The notes under the pieces are model-generated. The model did not search any database, had not been told where the DNA came from, and was given only the letters and a program-made list of their open reading frames with translations. Shown here piece by piece: positions 35,422-43,659 of a DNA stretch of 64,000 bases. The stretch is from Butyrivibrio sp. LC3010. Its GTDB lineage: Bacteria > Bacillota > Clostridia > Lachnospirales > Lachnospiraceae. The DNA is taken from positions 62,001 to 126,000 of the forward strand of contig NZ_AUJU01000001.1 in assembly GCF_000424385.1 (NCBI RefSeq). Reading direction: 5' to 3'. Position numbers and translations under genes: made by a program. Numbering within the stretch: the first letter of the stretch is position 1; each line of letters begins with the position of its first letter.

Positions 35422-35560
35422 AGATTCCTGTTTTTCTTCAGAAAAACGGGAATCGTATTGGACCAGGTCCTCGCGAAGCGAGGAGCGTGTCCTGCCGAAG
35501 GCAGGATTTTTGCGGGCGATTTCCGCTTTTGCCCACAAAAAGTCATAGATTCTTGAATGT
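35422..35560. repeat. Post-terminator multi-hairpin element, family 1 copy B
   Basis: Directly behind the suf terminator. It opens with a hairpin GATTCCTGTTTTTC/GAAAAACGGGAATC, then the shared segment 35438-35470, then two GC-rich hairpins, TCCTCGC-GAA-GCGAGGA and TCCTGCC-GAA-GGCAGGA, then GCGGGC...GCCCAC. Base composition is well above its neighbours. It is related to 7996-8028, and its GC-rich part resembles the one at 56010-56100. Confidence 0.6.
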
Positions 35561-35633
35561 TTTTTCTTATTTGATAAGTATTTGGCTATGGGGACAAAAG
35601 CAATTAGAGACTCATCATAATTAATTCAGGATA

Positions 35634-35677
35634 CAAAAAAAGTACCGCCCCATGGGATATACCCACAAAACAGTACT
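35634..35677 (-). terminator. Terminator of tRNA-Lys
   Basis: On the minus strand, AGTACTGTTTTGTGGG pairs fully (with G-U pairs) with CCCATGGGGCGGTACT around a TATAT loop, then seven T. Confidence 0.8.
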
Positions 35678-35682
35678 CGGCG

Positions 35683-35755
35683 TGCGCCTCCAGGGGCTCG
35701 AACCCTGGACACCCTGATTAAGAGTCAGGTGCTCTACCAACTGAGCTAGAAGCGC
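35683..35755 (-). tRNA. tRNA-Lys (anticodon CTT)
   Basis: 73 bases on the minus strand. The acceptor stem GCGCTTC pairs with GAGGCGC (one G-U pair). D arm AGCTCAGTTGGTAGAGC, anticodon arm CCTGA-CTCTTAA-TCAGG and T arm CAGGG-TTCGAGC-CCCTG are complete. The anticodon loop CTCTTAA gives anticodon CTT, reading AAG. The discriminator base is A. The 3' CCA is not encoded, so it depends on the CCA-adding enzyme, whose gene lies at 37.65 kb. Confidence 0.97.
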
Positions 35756-35797
35756 TTATCTGTTGTTGTCTGCCGTGTTATCTCGGCGACAAGTGAT

Positions 35798-35826
35798 ATA
35801 TTACTACTGTTCTTTTCATAATGCAA
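35798..35826 (-). promoter_or_regulatory. Promoter of tRNA-Lys
   Basis: Minus strand: -35 TTGCAT (35821-35826), 17-base spacer, -10 TAATAT (35798-35803), about 43 bases before the mature 5' end. Confidence 0.6.
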
Positions 35827-35977
35827 GCACTTTTTTGAAAAATTTTTAAAATTTAATGTTTTTTTACAATTAGTACTTAAATAACGTGAAAAATACGCCA
35901 TCTATTTTAATAAAAAAAATAAAAGTTTCCAAAGAAAATGGTTTTGGCCTGTGTAAAGCCTTCCGTATGCCACATCA

Positions 35978-36058
35978 TTGACAAACAGTGCATTTAAGCT
36001 TTATCATGATACAAACTGTCACTTCATGAATGCAATACAGTAAAAGCTTTCATGAATC
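35978..36058 (+). promoter_or_regulatory. proS promoter and leader with repeated TCATGA
   Basis: -35 TTGACA (35978-35983), 18-base spacer, -10 TATCAT (36002-36007). The palindrome TCATGA occurs three times (36004, 36024, 36050), the first overlapping the -10. The leader to the proS start is about 145 bases. I see no T-box sequence. From 35835 to 35975 there is only AT-rich DNA with nothing I can name. Confidence 0.5.
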
Positions 36059-36158
36059 ACGGTTATTACATTATGATAGGATATTCTGCAATGGCGGTAC
36101 ATTTACCTGTCTGCTTTTGTCAGAATTAAAATATTGTTTACAGAGGAGAAAATTTATC

Positions 36159-37595
36159 ATGGCACAGGATGGAAAGAAACTTGTATCAGAGATAACCTCA
36201 ATGGATGAGGATTTCACACAATGGTACACAGATGTAGTTACTAAAGCAGGACTTATCAGTTATTCAAATATCAAAGGCTTTATGGTAATTAAGCCCGCAG
36301 GATATGCTATATGGGAACTGATTCAGAAGCATCTGGATGAGCGTTTTAAGAAGACAGGTGTAACAAATGCATATCTGCCAATGTTGATTCCGGAGTCTCT
36401 TCTTCAGAAGGAGAAGGATCACGTTGAAGGTTTTGCTCCTGAAGTAGCATGGGTTACACACGGTGGTACAGAACCGCTTACAGAGAGATATTGTGTACGT
36501 CCTACATCAGAGACTCTTTTCTGTGACTATTATAAAGGAGAGATTCATTCATATAAGGATCTTCCTCAGGTACTTAATCAGTGGTGCAGTGTTGTAAGAT
36601 GGGAGAAAGAGACAAGACCATTCCTTCGCTCAAGAGAGTTCCTTTGGCAGGAGGGTCATACTGCACATGCTACATTTGAAGAGGCTGAGGAGAGAACACA
36701 GCAGATGCTTAATGTATATGCTGATTTCCTTGCTGAGGATATGGCTATTCCGGTTATTAAGGGTCAGAAGACTGAGAAGGAGAAATTCGCAGGTGCAGAG
36801 GCAACTTATACTGTAGAAGCTCTTATGCATGACGGACGTGCGCTTCAGTCAGCAACAAGCCATAACTTTGGTGATGGTTTTGCTAAAGCATTTGAGATCC
36901 AGTACGCAGGAAAAGATAACAAGCTTCATCATGTATTCCAGACATCCTGGGGAGCAACAACAAGACTTATCGGAGCTATGATCATGGTTCATGGAGATAA
37001 TTCAGGTCTTGTACTTCCTCCCAGAATTGCTCCTGTACAGGTTATGATAATACCTATTCAGCAGAAGAAGGAAGGCGTTCTTGAGACAGCAGGTAAGATG
37101 CTGGAGACTCTTAAGGACTTTAGAGCTAAGCTTGATGATTCAGACAGAAGCCCCGGATACAAATTCTCTGATCAGGAGATGAGAGGTATTCCGCTCAGAA
37201 TAGAGATTGGACCTAAGGATATCGAAGCAGGAAAGTGCGTCCTCGTAAGAAGAGACACATCTGAAAAGATTGAATGTCCTATCGATGAGGTTGCAGCTAA
37301 GGTAGGAGAACTTCTTCCTCAGATACAGAATGATATGTATGAGAGAGCTAAGAATCATCTTGATACACATACATTCGCTGCTACTAATAAAGAAGAGTTC
37401 GAAGAAGCCTTCAAAGAGACCAAGGGATTTGTAAAGGCTATGTGGTGTGGCGACAGAGCATGTGAGGACAAGATAAAGGAAGATTATTCTGTAACCAGCA
37501 GATGTATTCCTTTTGAGCAGGAGAACCTTGCAGGCACATGCGTATGCTGCGGCAAACCTGCAACCAAGATGGTTTACTGGGGCAGAGCATATTAA
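36159..37595 (+). CDS. proS: Prolyl-tRNA synthetase, archaeal/eukaryotic-like type
   Basis: 478 residues from the ATG at 36159, which follows AGAGGAG. The longer reading frame upstream (to 36030) runs through the leader and has no ribosome site. It charges tRNA-Pro with proline in the cytoplasm. Class II core: motif 2 region [30 protein letters not shown], then [12 protein letters not shown] and the Cys-rich zinc-like end ([21 protein letters not shown]-terminus). It lacks the ~180-residue editing insertion of the common bacterial form, as in clostridial and archaeal ProRS. Single gene upstream of cca. Confidence 0.95.
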   Translation: MAQDGKKLVSEITSMDEDFTQWYTDVVTKAGLISYSNIKGFMVIKPAGYAIWELIQKHLDERFKKTGVTNAYLPMLIPESLLQKEKDHVEGFAPEVAWVTHGGTEPLTERYCVRPTSETLFCDYYKGEIHSYKDLPQVLNQWCSVVRWEKETRPFLRSREFLWQEGHTAHATFEEAEERTQQMLNVYADFLAEDMAIPVIKGQKTEKEKFAGAEATYTVEALMHDGRALQSATSHNFGDGFAKAFEIQYAGKDNKLHHVFQTSWGATTRLIGAMIMVHGDNSGLVLPPRIAPVQVMIIPIQQKKEGVLETAGKMLETLKDFRAKLDDSDRSPGYKFSDQEMRGIPLRIEIGPKDIEAGKCVLVRRDTSEKIECPIDEVAAKVGELLPQIQNDMYERAKNHLDTHTFAATNKEEFEEAFKETKGFVKAMWCGDRACEDKIKEDYSVTSRCIPFEQENLAGTCVCCGKPATKMVYWGRAY

Positions 37596-37652
37596 TTTTC
37601 AAGGAAATAAAAGGTGGATTTTGAATTTAGTACCTTTTTGTGCTGAAGCAAC

Positions 37653-39041
37653 ATGATTCCATCTGTAGGGAAAAAGTTGGAACGAAAAGATATTAGGATT
37701 AACATACCGGAACCTGCGGCTCAAATTCTTAATAAACTCCATGAAGCAGGCTATGAAGCCTATGTGGTAGGCGGATGCGTCAGGGACAGTATTCTGAATA
37801 GAGAGCCTGGGGACTGGGACATAACAACCAGTGCAAGACCCTGGCAGGTAAAAGAGATATTTGGAAGAACTATAGATACAGGTATACAGCATGGTACTGT
37901 AACCATCATGATAGGTAAGGAAGGCTTTGAAGTAACCACATATCGTATAGATGGTGAGTATGAAGACGGAAGACATCCAAAGGACGTAACTTTTACTGCC
38001 AGTCTTATTGAGGATTTAAAGAGAAGAGACTTTACTATTAATGCAATGGCATATAGTGAAGAGGATGGCCTTATTGATAAATTTGACGGTCTTGCCGATA
38101 TAGAAAAAAAGGTGATCCGTTGTGTGGGCAATCCCAAGGAGCGCTTCACAGAGGATGCCTTAAGAATGATGAGAGCTGTAAGATTCGCAGCACAGCTTGG
38201 ATATTCCATTGAGGAGGACACAAGACAGGCCATTATCGACATGGCACCAACACTTAAGAAAATCAGTGCTGAGAGAATTCAGGTAGAACTGGTAAAGCTT
38301 CTGATATCTGCTAATCCCGGTGAGATGCGCGAGTTATATCAGACAGGTATCACTTCGGTTATAATGCCGGAATTCGACAGATGCTTTGAAACACCCCAGA
38401 TAAATCCTCATCACTCATATAATGTAGGCGAGCATATAGTAAGGAGCGTGGAATCAGTAAAAAATGACAGAATACTGAGAATTACTATGCTTCTACATGA
38501 TATTGAAAAGCCTTCCTGCAGGACTACTGATGAAAGTGGAAGGGATCACTTCAGAGGACATGCAGAAAAAGGCGCAGATACAGCTTTTGCAATATTAAAG
38601 CGCCTGAAATTTGACAGGGACACCATGGATAAGGTTAAAGTGCTTGTGAAGTACCACGATTGGAGATTCCCTGCTGAAAAGAAAAATGTAAGAAAAGCAG
38701 TCAATAAGATAGGAGACGAGCTTTTTCCGTTCCTATTGGAAGTAAAACGGGCAGATACCGCTGCACAGAGTGATTATCGCAGAAATGAGAAATATGAGTG
38801 GATTGATAAATTAGAAACTCTGTATAATGATATTAAACGTGATAATGAGTGCATTTCTCTGAAAATGCTTGCAGTCAACGGCAATGACCTTATAAAAAAA
38901 GGCATTAAACCCGGAAAAGAACTTGGAGATATTCTCTCTGCCATGTTGGAGGATGTTTTGGAAGAGCCTTCGCATAATTTGAAAGAATATCTTTTGGATG
39001 AGGATATATTTTTCGGATTTGTAAATAAAAAGGAGAAGTGA
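37653..39041 (+). CDS. cca: CCA tRNA nucleotidyltransferase
   Basis: 462 residues. It adds or repairs the 3' CCA of tRNAs, needed here because the nearby tRNA-Lys gene lacks CCA. The N-terminal polymerase-beta-like head has AYVVGGCVRDSILNREPGDWDITTSA with the catalytic Asp pair, RRDFTINAMAYS, and the RFTEDALRMMRAVRFAAQL helix. An HD domain follows (TMLLHDIEKPSC), as in the longer CCA-adding enzymes. No clear Shine-Dalgarno before 37653. The stop overlaps the longest upstream form of the PEGA protein gene, but the preferred start of that gene lies 32 bases on. Confidence 0.93.
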   Translation: MIPSVGKKLERKDIRINIPEPAAQILNKLHEAGYEAYVVGGCVRDSILNREPGDWDITTSARPWQVKEIFGRTIDTGIQHGTVTIMIGKEGFEVTTYRIDGEYEDGRHPKDVTFTASLIEDLKRRDFTINAMAYSEEDGLIDKFDGLADIEKKVIRCVGNPKERFTEDALRMMRAVRFAAQLGYSIEEDTRQAIIDMAPTLKKISAERIQVELVKLLISANPGEMRELYQTGITSVIMPEFDRCFETPQINPHHSYNVGEHIVRSVESVKNDRILRITMLLHDIEKPSCRTTDESGRDHFRGHAEKGADTAFAILKRLKFDRDTMDKVKVLVKYHDWRFPAEKKNVRKAVNKIGDELFPFLLEVKRADTAAQSDYRRNEKYEWIDKLETLYNDIKRDNECISLKMLAVNGNDLIKKGIKPGKELGDILSAMLEDVLEEPSHNLKEYLLDEDIFFGFVNKKEK

Positions 39042-39073
39042 AGCAAGTACTTTTTTGGGAAAAGGGGGAGCCT

Positions 39074-40867
39074 ATGAAAAAGTGTTTTCAAATATTTTTC
39101 ATATTGCTATTTACTCTGATTTTTTCATTGATCAGACCTTCGTATGCTTTGGCATCGGATGTGATCATAAACAAAGATGAAAAAGTCAGAGTTTCTCTTT
39201 TGGCAAAATATGACTCTGCTGATACAGCAATTGTTAAGCAGGTCAATACTTATGCTAAGTCTATCCAGTTCAGAAATCATGATATAGGGAAGAATTATAC
39301 ATTGACTTATGATAATACTTCCATGATCTACGATGTGCATGGAAATCCGATGTCTGCATCAATGCTTGAAGTCGGACAGGTTGTTAATATCACATTCTTA
39401 AAAGGCGTAAAACATTTGAATTCTCTTGCAGTGTCAGCTGATGCATGGGTAGAGGCAGGAGTAAATGATTTTGATCTTGTAAGTGATGATGAGACGGCCA
39501 AAATAAAGGGCACGGTTTTACATATTACTCCCAAAACACTGATAATATCCGAGGGACAGGCAGTTAATCCTGAAGATATCCTTTCTACCGACACATTACG
39601 TGTAAGCGGAATAGATAAAGAAATATATAGTATCGTGGTCACAAAGGGCCATGGATATGTGAGCCTCTCTTCAGATACGGTAAATGACAGAAGTCTTGTG
39701 GGAGCATGGATAGAGCTTGATAAAGAAGTAATCAGGAAAATAACTCCCAGAATGCTCATCAGTGCACCCGAAGGTACATATAATGTAGCCATCATGGGAA
39801 ATGGTGCGAAGTTTTCATCTGAAATTGTTGTAAACAGGAATGAAGAGACCGTTATAGACACCAGCGTTGCAGAGGTGGAAAAGATAAAAGAGGGTAATGT
39901 AACATTTGTGGTTACTCCTGAGGAATCAAGAGTATTTGTGGATGGAGAAGAGGTGCTCACAGAGGTTCCTCACAGCTATACCTATGGTATGCACAAGCTG
40001 CATGTAATGGCTGATGGCTATGAACCACAGGATCACACTCTTAAGGTGGCTGAGCCGGATGCTACTCTTTTTATAGAGCTTGAAGAAAAAGAGGGTTCAA
40101 AGGATAAGGAAGCAGAGGAGGAGGCTTCAAGTGAGGAGGAATCCAGTGAAGAAGTGGATTCTGCCGAGGAGTCTTCGACAATTGTTTCTGATGAGCCCAA
40201 GGTGGCAACTTCAACAGATGAATGGCTCGATGAGATGAAGAAAAAAGCCGCTGATGCGGCAAAGTCCAAGTCTGATACCGCAAAAAAGAAATCAAATACA
40301 AAGGCTTCTTCCAGTTCCAGCACAGGTTCAACTGCATCCGTGGACTCTGAGGCGGCAGCAACGCAGGCTCCCGCAGAGGAAGATACCGCAACCGATTCAG
40401 GAACAGGGACTACTAACACATCAGATGCAGCTTCTACCAGCAACACAGGAGATTCATCAGATGGAGAGAATACCGAAGATAAAGACAATGTAATAAGTGG
40501 ATACAAGGTAACCTTTGATGCACCTATCGGAGCAGAGGTATACATGGATGGAAACTATGTCGGAATCATGCCTGTGAGCCTTGCAAAAACTCCTGGAAAG
40601 CATACAATTACTCTTCAAAAAGATGGATTTGAAACAAAGAGCTACACAATACAGGTGGATAAGGAACAGACAAATGTGACCTATAGCTTCCCCGAAATGG
40701 TACCGGTAAAGAATACTGATAATCCGGATGAGAATAACAGCGGCAATAATGATTCTACTGATTCCGGAGATGAGAATAAACCAGAGGAAGGCAAACAAGA
40801 GGAAGATAGACAAGAGGAAGGTAAGCAAGAAGATAAACAAGAGGAAGTCAGCGGAGGACAGCCATGA
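39074..40867 (+). CDS. Secreted PEGA-domain protein with low-complexity linker
   Basis: 597 residues from the ATG at 39074, just after GGGGGAG. Signal peptide (KKCFQIFFILLFTLIFSL, cut near A-L-A-S). Residues ~30-280 form beta-rich repeats of unknown type. Two PEGA domains follow: one about 285-345 (VTPEESRVFVDGEEV, GMHKLHVMADGYE) and one about 480-545 (DAPIGAEVYMDGNYVG, GKHTITLQKDGFE). Between them lies a Ser/Glu/Thr-rich linker of ~130 residues. The tail is a run of Glu/Gln/Lys repeats (EEGKQEEDRQEE). It probably acts on the outer surface or in the wall. The stop overlaps the rqcP start by four bases (ATGA), so the two are translated together. Confidence 0.8.
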   Translation: MKKCFQIFFILLFTLIFSLIRPSYALASDVIINKDEKVRVSLLAKYDSADTAIVKQVNTYAKSIQFRNHDIGKNYTLTYDNTSMIYDVHGNPMSASMLEVGQVVNITFLKGVKHLNSLAVSADAWVEAGVNDFDLVSDDETAKIKGTVLHITPKTLIISEGQAVNPEDILSTDTLRVSGIDKEIYSIVVTKGHGYVSLSSDTVNDRSLVGAWIELDKEVIRKITPRMLISAPEGTYNVAIMGNGAKFSSEIVVNRNEETVIDTSVAEVEKIKEGNVTFVVTPEESRVFVDGEEVLTEVPHSYTYGMHKLHVMADGYEPQDHTLKVAEPDATLFIELEEKEGSKDKEAEEEASSEEESSEEVDSAEESSTIVSDEPKVATSTDEWLDEMKKKAADAAKSKSDTAKKKSNTKASSSSSTGSTASVDSEAAATQAPAEEDTATDSGTGTTNTSDAASTSNTGDSSDGENTEDKDNVISGYKVTFDAPIGAEVYMDGNYVGIMPVSLAKTPGKHTITLQKDGFETKSYTIQVDKEQTNVTYSFPEMVPVKNTDNPDENNSGNNDSTDSGDENKPEEGKQEEDRQEEGKQEDKQEEVSGGQP

Positions 40868-41103
40868 GATTAGATAAATATTTAAAAGTGACAAGACTCA
40901 TAAAAAGACGAACAGTAGCCAATGAAGCCTGCGATGCAGGTAGAGTCATGATAAATGACAGAGTGGCTAAAGCCAGCACAGATGTTAAGGCAGGTGACAT
41001 AATAGCTATCAGCTTTGGTAATAAAGATGTGAAGGTTGAAGTACTGGACGTTAAGGAAACAATACATAAAGAGGATGTATCGTCACTATATAGATATATT
41101 TGA
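40864..41103 (+). CDS. rqcP: RqcP/YabO-like S4-domain protein (ribosome quality control)
   Basis: 79 residues, a single S4 RNA-binding domain: MRLDKYLKVTRLIKRRTVANEACDAGRVMIN. In Bacillus this protein binds 50S-nascent chain complexes and works with RqcH to add alanine tails to stalled peptides. In spore-formers the gene is followed by yabP, yabQ and divIC; here it is followed directly by divIC after a 188-base promoter-bearing gap. ATGA overlap with the PEGA protein gene. Confidence 0.88.
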   Translation: MRLDKYLKVTRLIKRRTVANEACDAGRVMINDRVAKASTDVKAGDIIAISFGNKDVKVEVLDVKETIHKEDVSSLYRYI

Positions 41104-41200
41104 GTACCCTTTAATATCTGTATAACATATTCACTGTTTGTACCTTACAGCGTGAGAATTATCGCTGATTTATATAGCGCTATCGACTATAGTGTACTTG

Positions 41201-41229
41201 TTGACAGCATTTTTTGAGCGTACTAAAAT
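41201..41229 (+). promoter_or_regulatory. Promoter of divIC
   Basis: Perfect -35 TTGACA (41201-41206), 17-base spacer, -10 TAAAAT (41224-41229). It gives a leader of about 57 bases. Confidence 0.75.
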
Positions 41230-41291
41230 ATATTTGAGGGGTTTATCTCCGAAATAACGTTAATGATAATTGTTTCGGATGGGGAGTTTTA

Positions 41292-41609
41292 ATGGCAACA
41301 AGAGCGAGATACAAGAGAGTTAGTGTACAAAACAAATATGGTATGATAATGGCCACTGTTGCAGTAGCCTTGCTTCTTGTTGTGGTTTTAGTTAGAAGTA
41401 TAAGCCTGGTTGAGAAGAGGGATTCATACCATAATAGAATTGATATACTTCAGTCTCAGATTGAGCAGGAAGAAAAACGAAGAGAAGAAATTGCTGAATT
41501 TGAGACATATACAACTACAAGAAAGTATATCGAACAGGTCGCTAAAGAAAAACTGGGGCTTGTTTATCCCGGAGAGATTATTTTCAAGGATAAGAGCGCT
41601 GGAAAATGA
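41292..41609 (+). CDS. divIC: Septum formation initiator, DivIC/FtsB family
   Basis: 105 residues. Short cytoplasmic start, one membrane helix (about 18-36), then a coiled coil (KRDSYHNRIDILQSQIEQEEKRREEIAEFE) and the YIEQVAKEKLGLVYPGEI segment characteristic of FtsB/DivIC. It joins FtsL and DivIB/FtsQ at the division site and helps activate septal wall synthesis. Its own strong promoter sits upstream and a terminator hairpin lies ten bases after its stop. Confidence 0.9.
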   Translation: MATRARYKRVSVQNKYGMIMATVAVALLLVVVLVRSISLVEKRDSYHNRIDILQSQIEQEEKRREEIAEFETYTTTRKYIEQVAKEKLGLVYPGEIIFKDKSAGK

Positions 41610-41618
41610 GTTTATAAG

Positions 41619-41646
41619 GGCTCCGGAACACTCCGGAGTCTTTTTG
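41619..41646 (+). terminator. Terminator hairpin between divIC and tilS
   Basis: GGCTCCGG (41619-41626) pairs with CCGGAGTC (41633-41640, one G-U pair), then TTTTT. The tilS start lies only six bases further. Confidence 0.65.
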
Positions 41647-41651
41647 GTTAT

Positions 41652-43082
41652 ATGATGAGCAATTTGACTGAAGATGTAAAGAAATTTATTGTTGAAAAAG
41701 GACTTATAGCAGACGGGGAAATCATTCTTGCGGGTGTGTCGGGGGGTGCTGATTCCGTCTGCCTTTTTCATGTTCTGAGAAGCCTCAGGGAAGAACTGTT
41801 ATTTAATTTTGCCGTGGTCCATATAAATCATATGATAAGGGAAGCTGCAGAAGGCGAAGCAAAATTTGTCGAGGAGCTATGCAAAAAGTATGATGTACAG
41901 TATTTCAGAAGGGATATAGATATCCCGGGAATATATCATGACAACAATGTTTCTGAAGAAGAGGCAGGCAGAAACGAGAGATACAAAGCTTTTTGTGAGA
42001 TAGCAGGTTATCTTTCGGAAAAATATGGAAGAAATGTGAAAATTGCAACCGCTCACAACAGAAATGATCAGACGGAGACAGTTCTTCATAATCTTTTCAG
42101 GGGCAGCAGAATAAAGGGCTTATCAGGAATAAGAGCCAAAGGATCAAGAGATGGTTTTGAGATAATAAGACCTCTTATAGAGACTGATAGAGATAGTATT
42201 GAGAATTATCTTGATGAGCAGGGATTTAAACACTGCAACGATGACAGCAATTTTACTGATGATTATACGAGGAACAGAATAAGACATAATATTATTCCTG
42301 TAGCAAAAAAGCAGATCAATCCTCAGGCAGATAAGCATGTAGCAGAAACAGCTGACTATTTTGCAAAAATAGATGATTTTTTAGAGGCTATGGCTGATGA
42401 GACAAAGGGATGGATCGTGAGCCGTAAGGACGGCGAGGTTATTCTGGATTGCAACGTTCTTGCATCTAAGCATGAGGTGGTGAGGGAACGTCTGATTATA
42501 AAAGGAATACAGATGCTGTATCCGCACGTTAAGGATATTCAGGATGTGCACATCAATACGATAAGCAGGATGGTTCTTTCAAATGAAGGATCCAAGGAAC
42601 AGGATCTGCCCTATGGAATAAAGGTTATAAGAGTATACGATAAACTGAAATTCTATTTTAAAGCTGCTGAGAATCCTTTTACAGAGACCGTGTTTCCCGA
42701 TATGGAAGCGCTTGATGGAGGAGAGCACGTTTCACTTAGAATACCGGGCATGGGGAAGGTTAATCTTAGAGTTTTTCCTTATGAGCAGGGGGCTAAAATC
42801 CCTACGGGAGAATATACGAAATGGCTCAATTATGATAAAATAAATAATAGTTTGCAATTCCGAACGAGAAGTATCGGAGATATTATCTCAATCGGAAATG
42901 GAAATAAAAAACTGAAAAAATTCATGATAGATGAAAAGATACCGGTTGATGTTAGAGATTCTATTTATATTCTGGCTGACGGGAATAACGTTTTATGGGT
43001 TCCGGGATACCGGATAGGTGATCTTTATAAACTGGATGACTTTTCAAACAGGGTTTTGGAAGTTAAAGTAACAAAAGAATGA
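41652..43082 (+). CDS. tilS: tRNA(Ile)-lysidine synthetase
   Basis: 476 residues. It puts lysine on C34 of the tRNA-Ile that reads AUA, changing its identity from Met to Ile. The PP-loop ATP site is SGGADS (30-35). HINHMIREAAEGEAKFVEELC, TAHNRNDQTETVLHNLFRGS and RNRIRHNIIP are conserved TilS blocks. The C-terminal domain ends in VPGYRIGD..., as in full-length forms. There are two ATGs three bases apart (41652, 41655) and no Shine-Dalgarno, only the U-tract of a terminator. It leads the tilS-hpt-ftsH cluster conserved in Firmicutes. Confidence 0.95.
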   Translation: MMSNLTEDVKKFIVEKGLIADGEIILAGVSGGADSVCLFHVLRSLREELLFNFAVVHINHMIREAAEGEAKFVEELCKKYDVQYFRRDIDIPGIYHDNNVSEEEAGRNERYKAFCEIAGYLSEKYGRNVKIATAHNRNDQTETVLHNLFRGSRIKGLSGIRAKGSRDGFEIIRPLIETDRDSIENYLDEQGFKHCNDDSNFTDDYTRNRIRHNIIPVAKKQINPQADKHVAETADYFAKIDDFLEAMADETKGWIVSRKDGEVILDCNVLASKHEVVRERLIIKGIQMLYPHVKDIQDVHINTISRMVLSNEGSKEQDLPYGIKVIRVYDKLKFYFKAAENPFTETVFPDMEALDGGEHVSLRIPGMGKVNLRVFPYEQGAKIPTGEYTKWLNYDKINNSLQFRTRSIGDIISIGNGNKKLKKFMIDEKIPVDVRDSIYILADGNNVLWVPGYRIGDLYKLDDFSNRVLEVKVTKE

Positions 43083-43122
43083 AGAAGACGGAGTGATTTA
43101 CACTCCTGGAAGTGAGGTAATT

Positions 43123-43647
43123 ATGGCAGAATCAGTTAGAGTTTTACTTTCTGAGGAGGAAGTCGACAGAAGAATACAGGCAATAGGAGAGCAGATCAGC
43201 AAAGATTATGCTGGCAAGACTGTTCACCTTGTATGCGTTCTTAAGGGTGGAGCATTTTTCATGTGTGAGCTTGCAAAGAGAATCACAGTGCCTGTAACAA
43301 TGGACTTTATGTCTGCTTCAAGCTATGGATCTTCAACAAAATCCAGCGGAGTGGTTAAGATCGTTAAGGATCTTGACGAACCCCTTAAGGACAAGGATGT
43401 GCTTATCGTTGAGGATATTGTGGATTCAGGAAGAACTCTCAGCTATCTTATAAAGATGCTTGGAGACAGAGGTCCTGCAAGTATAAAGCTCTGCACACTT
43501 CTTGATAAACCTGAGAGACGTGTAATGGATGTAAAAGTGGATTATACAGGATTTGAGATTCCTGATGAATTTGTTGTGGGATACGGACTTGACTATGATC
43601 AGAGATATCGAAACCTTCCTTACATTGGGGTAGTAGAGTTCGATTAA
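43123..43647 (+). CDS. hpt: Hypoxanthine phosphoribosyltransferase
   Basis: 174 residues from the ATG at 43123, which follows GTGAGG. A GTG at 43093 would add ten residues that do not resemble the family. It salvages hypoxanthine and guanine to IMP and GMP using PRPP. The PRPP motif is VLIVEDIVDSGRTL; CVLKGGAFFMCEL near the start and DEFVVGYGLDYDQRYRNLPYIGV at the end are typical. It lies between tilS and ftsH, the common Firmicutes order, with 40 and 12 bases of spacing. Confidence 0.96.
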   Translation: MAESVRVLLSEEEVDRRIQAIGEQISKDYAGKTVHLVCVLKGGAFFMCELAKRITVPVTMDFMSASSYGSSTKSSGVVKIVKDLDEPLKDKDVLIVEDIVDSGRTLSYLIKMLGDRGPASIKLCTLLDKPERRVMDVKVDYTGFEIPDEFVVGYGLDYDQRYRNLPYIGVVEFD

Positions 43648-43659
43648 AGGGGATAAACA

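Noticed and set aside
35356..35556. 66-residue plus-strand open frame after sufU
   Set aside because: It runs through the suf terminator and the palindromic element and has no ribosome site.
36060..36158. T-box riboswitch upstream of proS (GGCGGTAC looked like part of a T-box)
   Set aside because: The conserved T-box sequence and a terminator/antiterminator pair are not present.
36030..36158. Upstream extension of the proS reading frame by 43 residues
   Set aside because: It covers the leader, has no ribosome site and does not resemble ProRS; the ATG at 36159 has AGAGGAG.
39328..40545. Two minus-strand open frames of 170-210 residues
   Set aside because: Shadows of the PEGA protein gene; Ser/Val-rich sequence reflects the reversed low-complexity linker.
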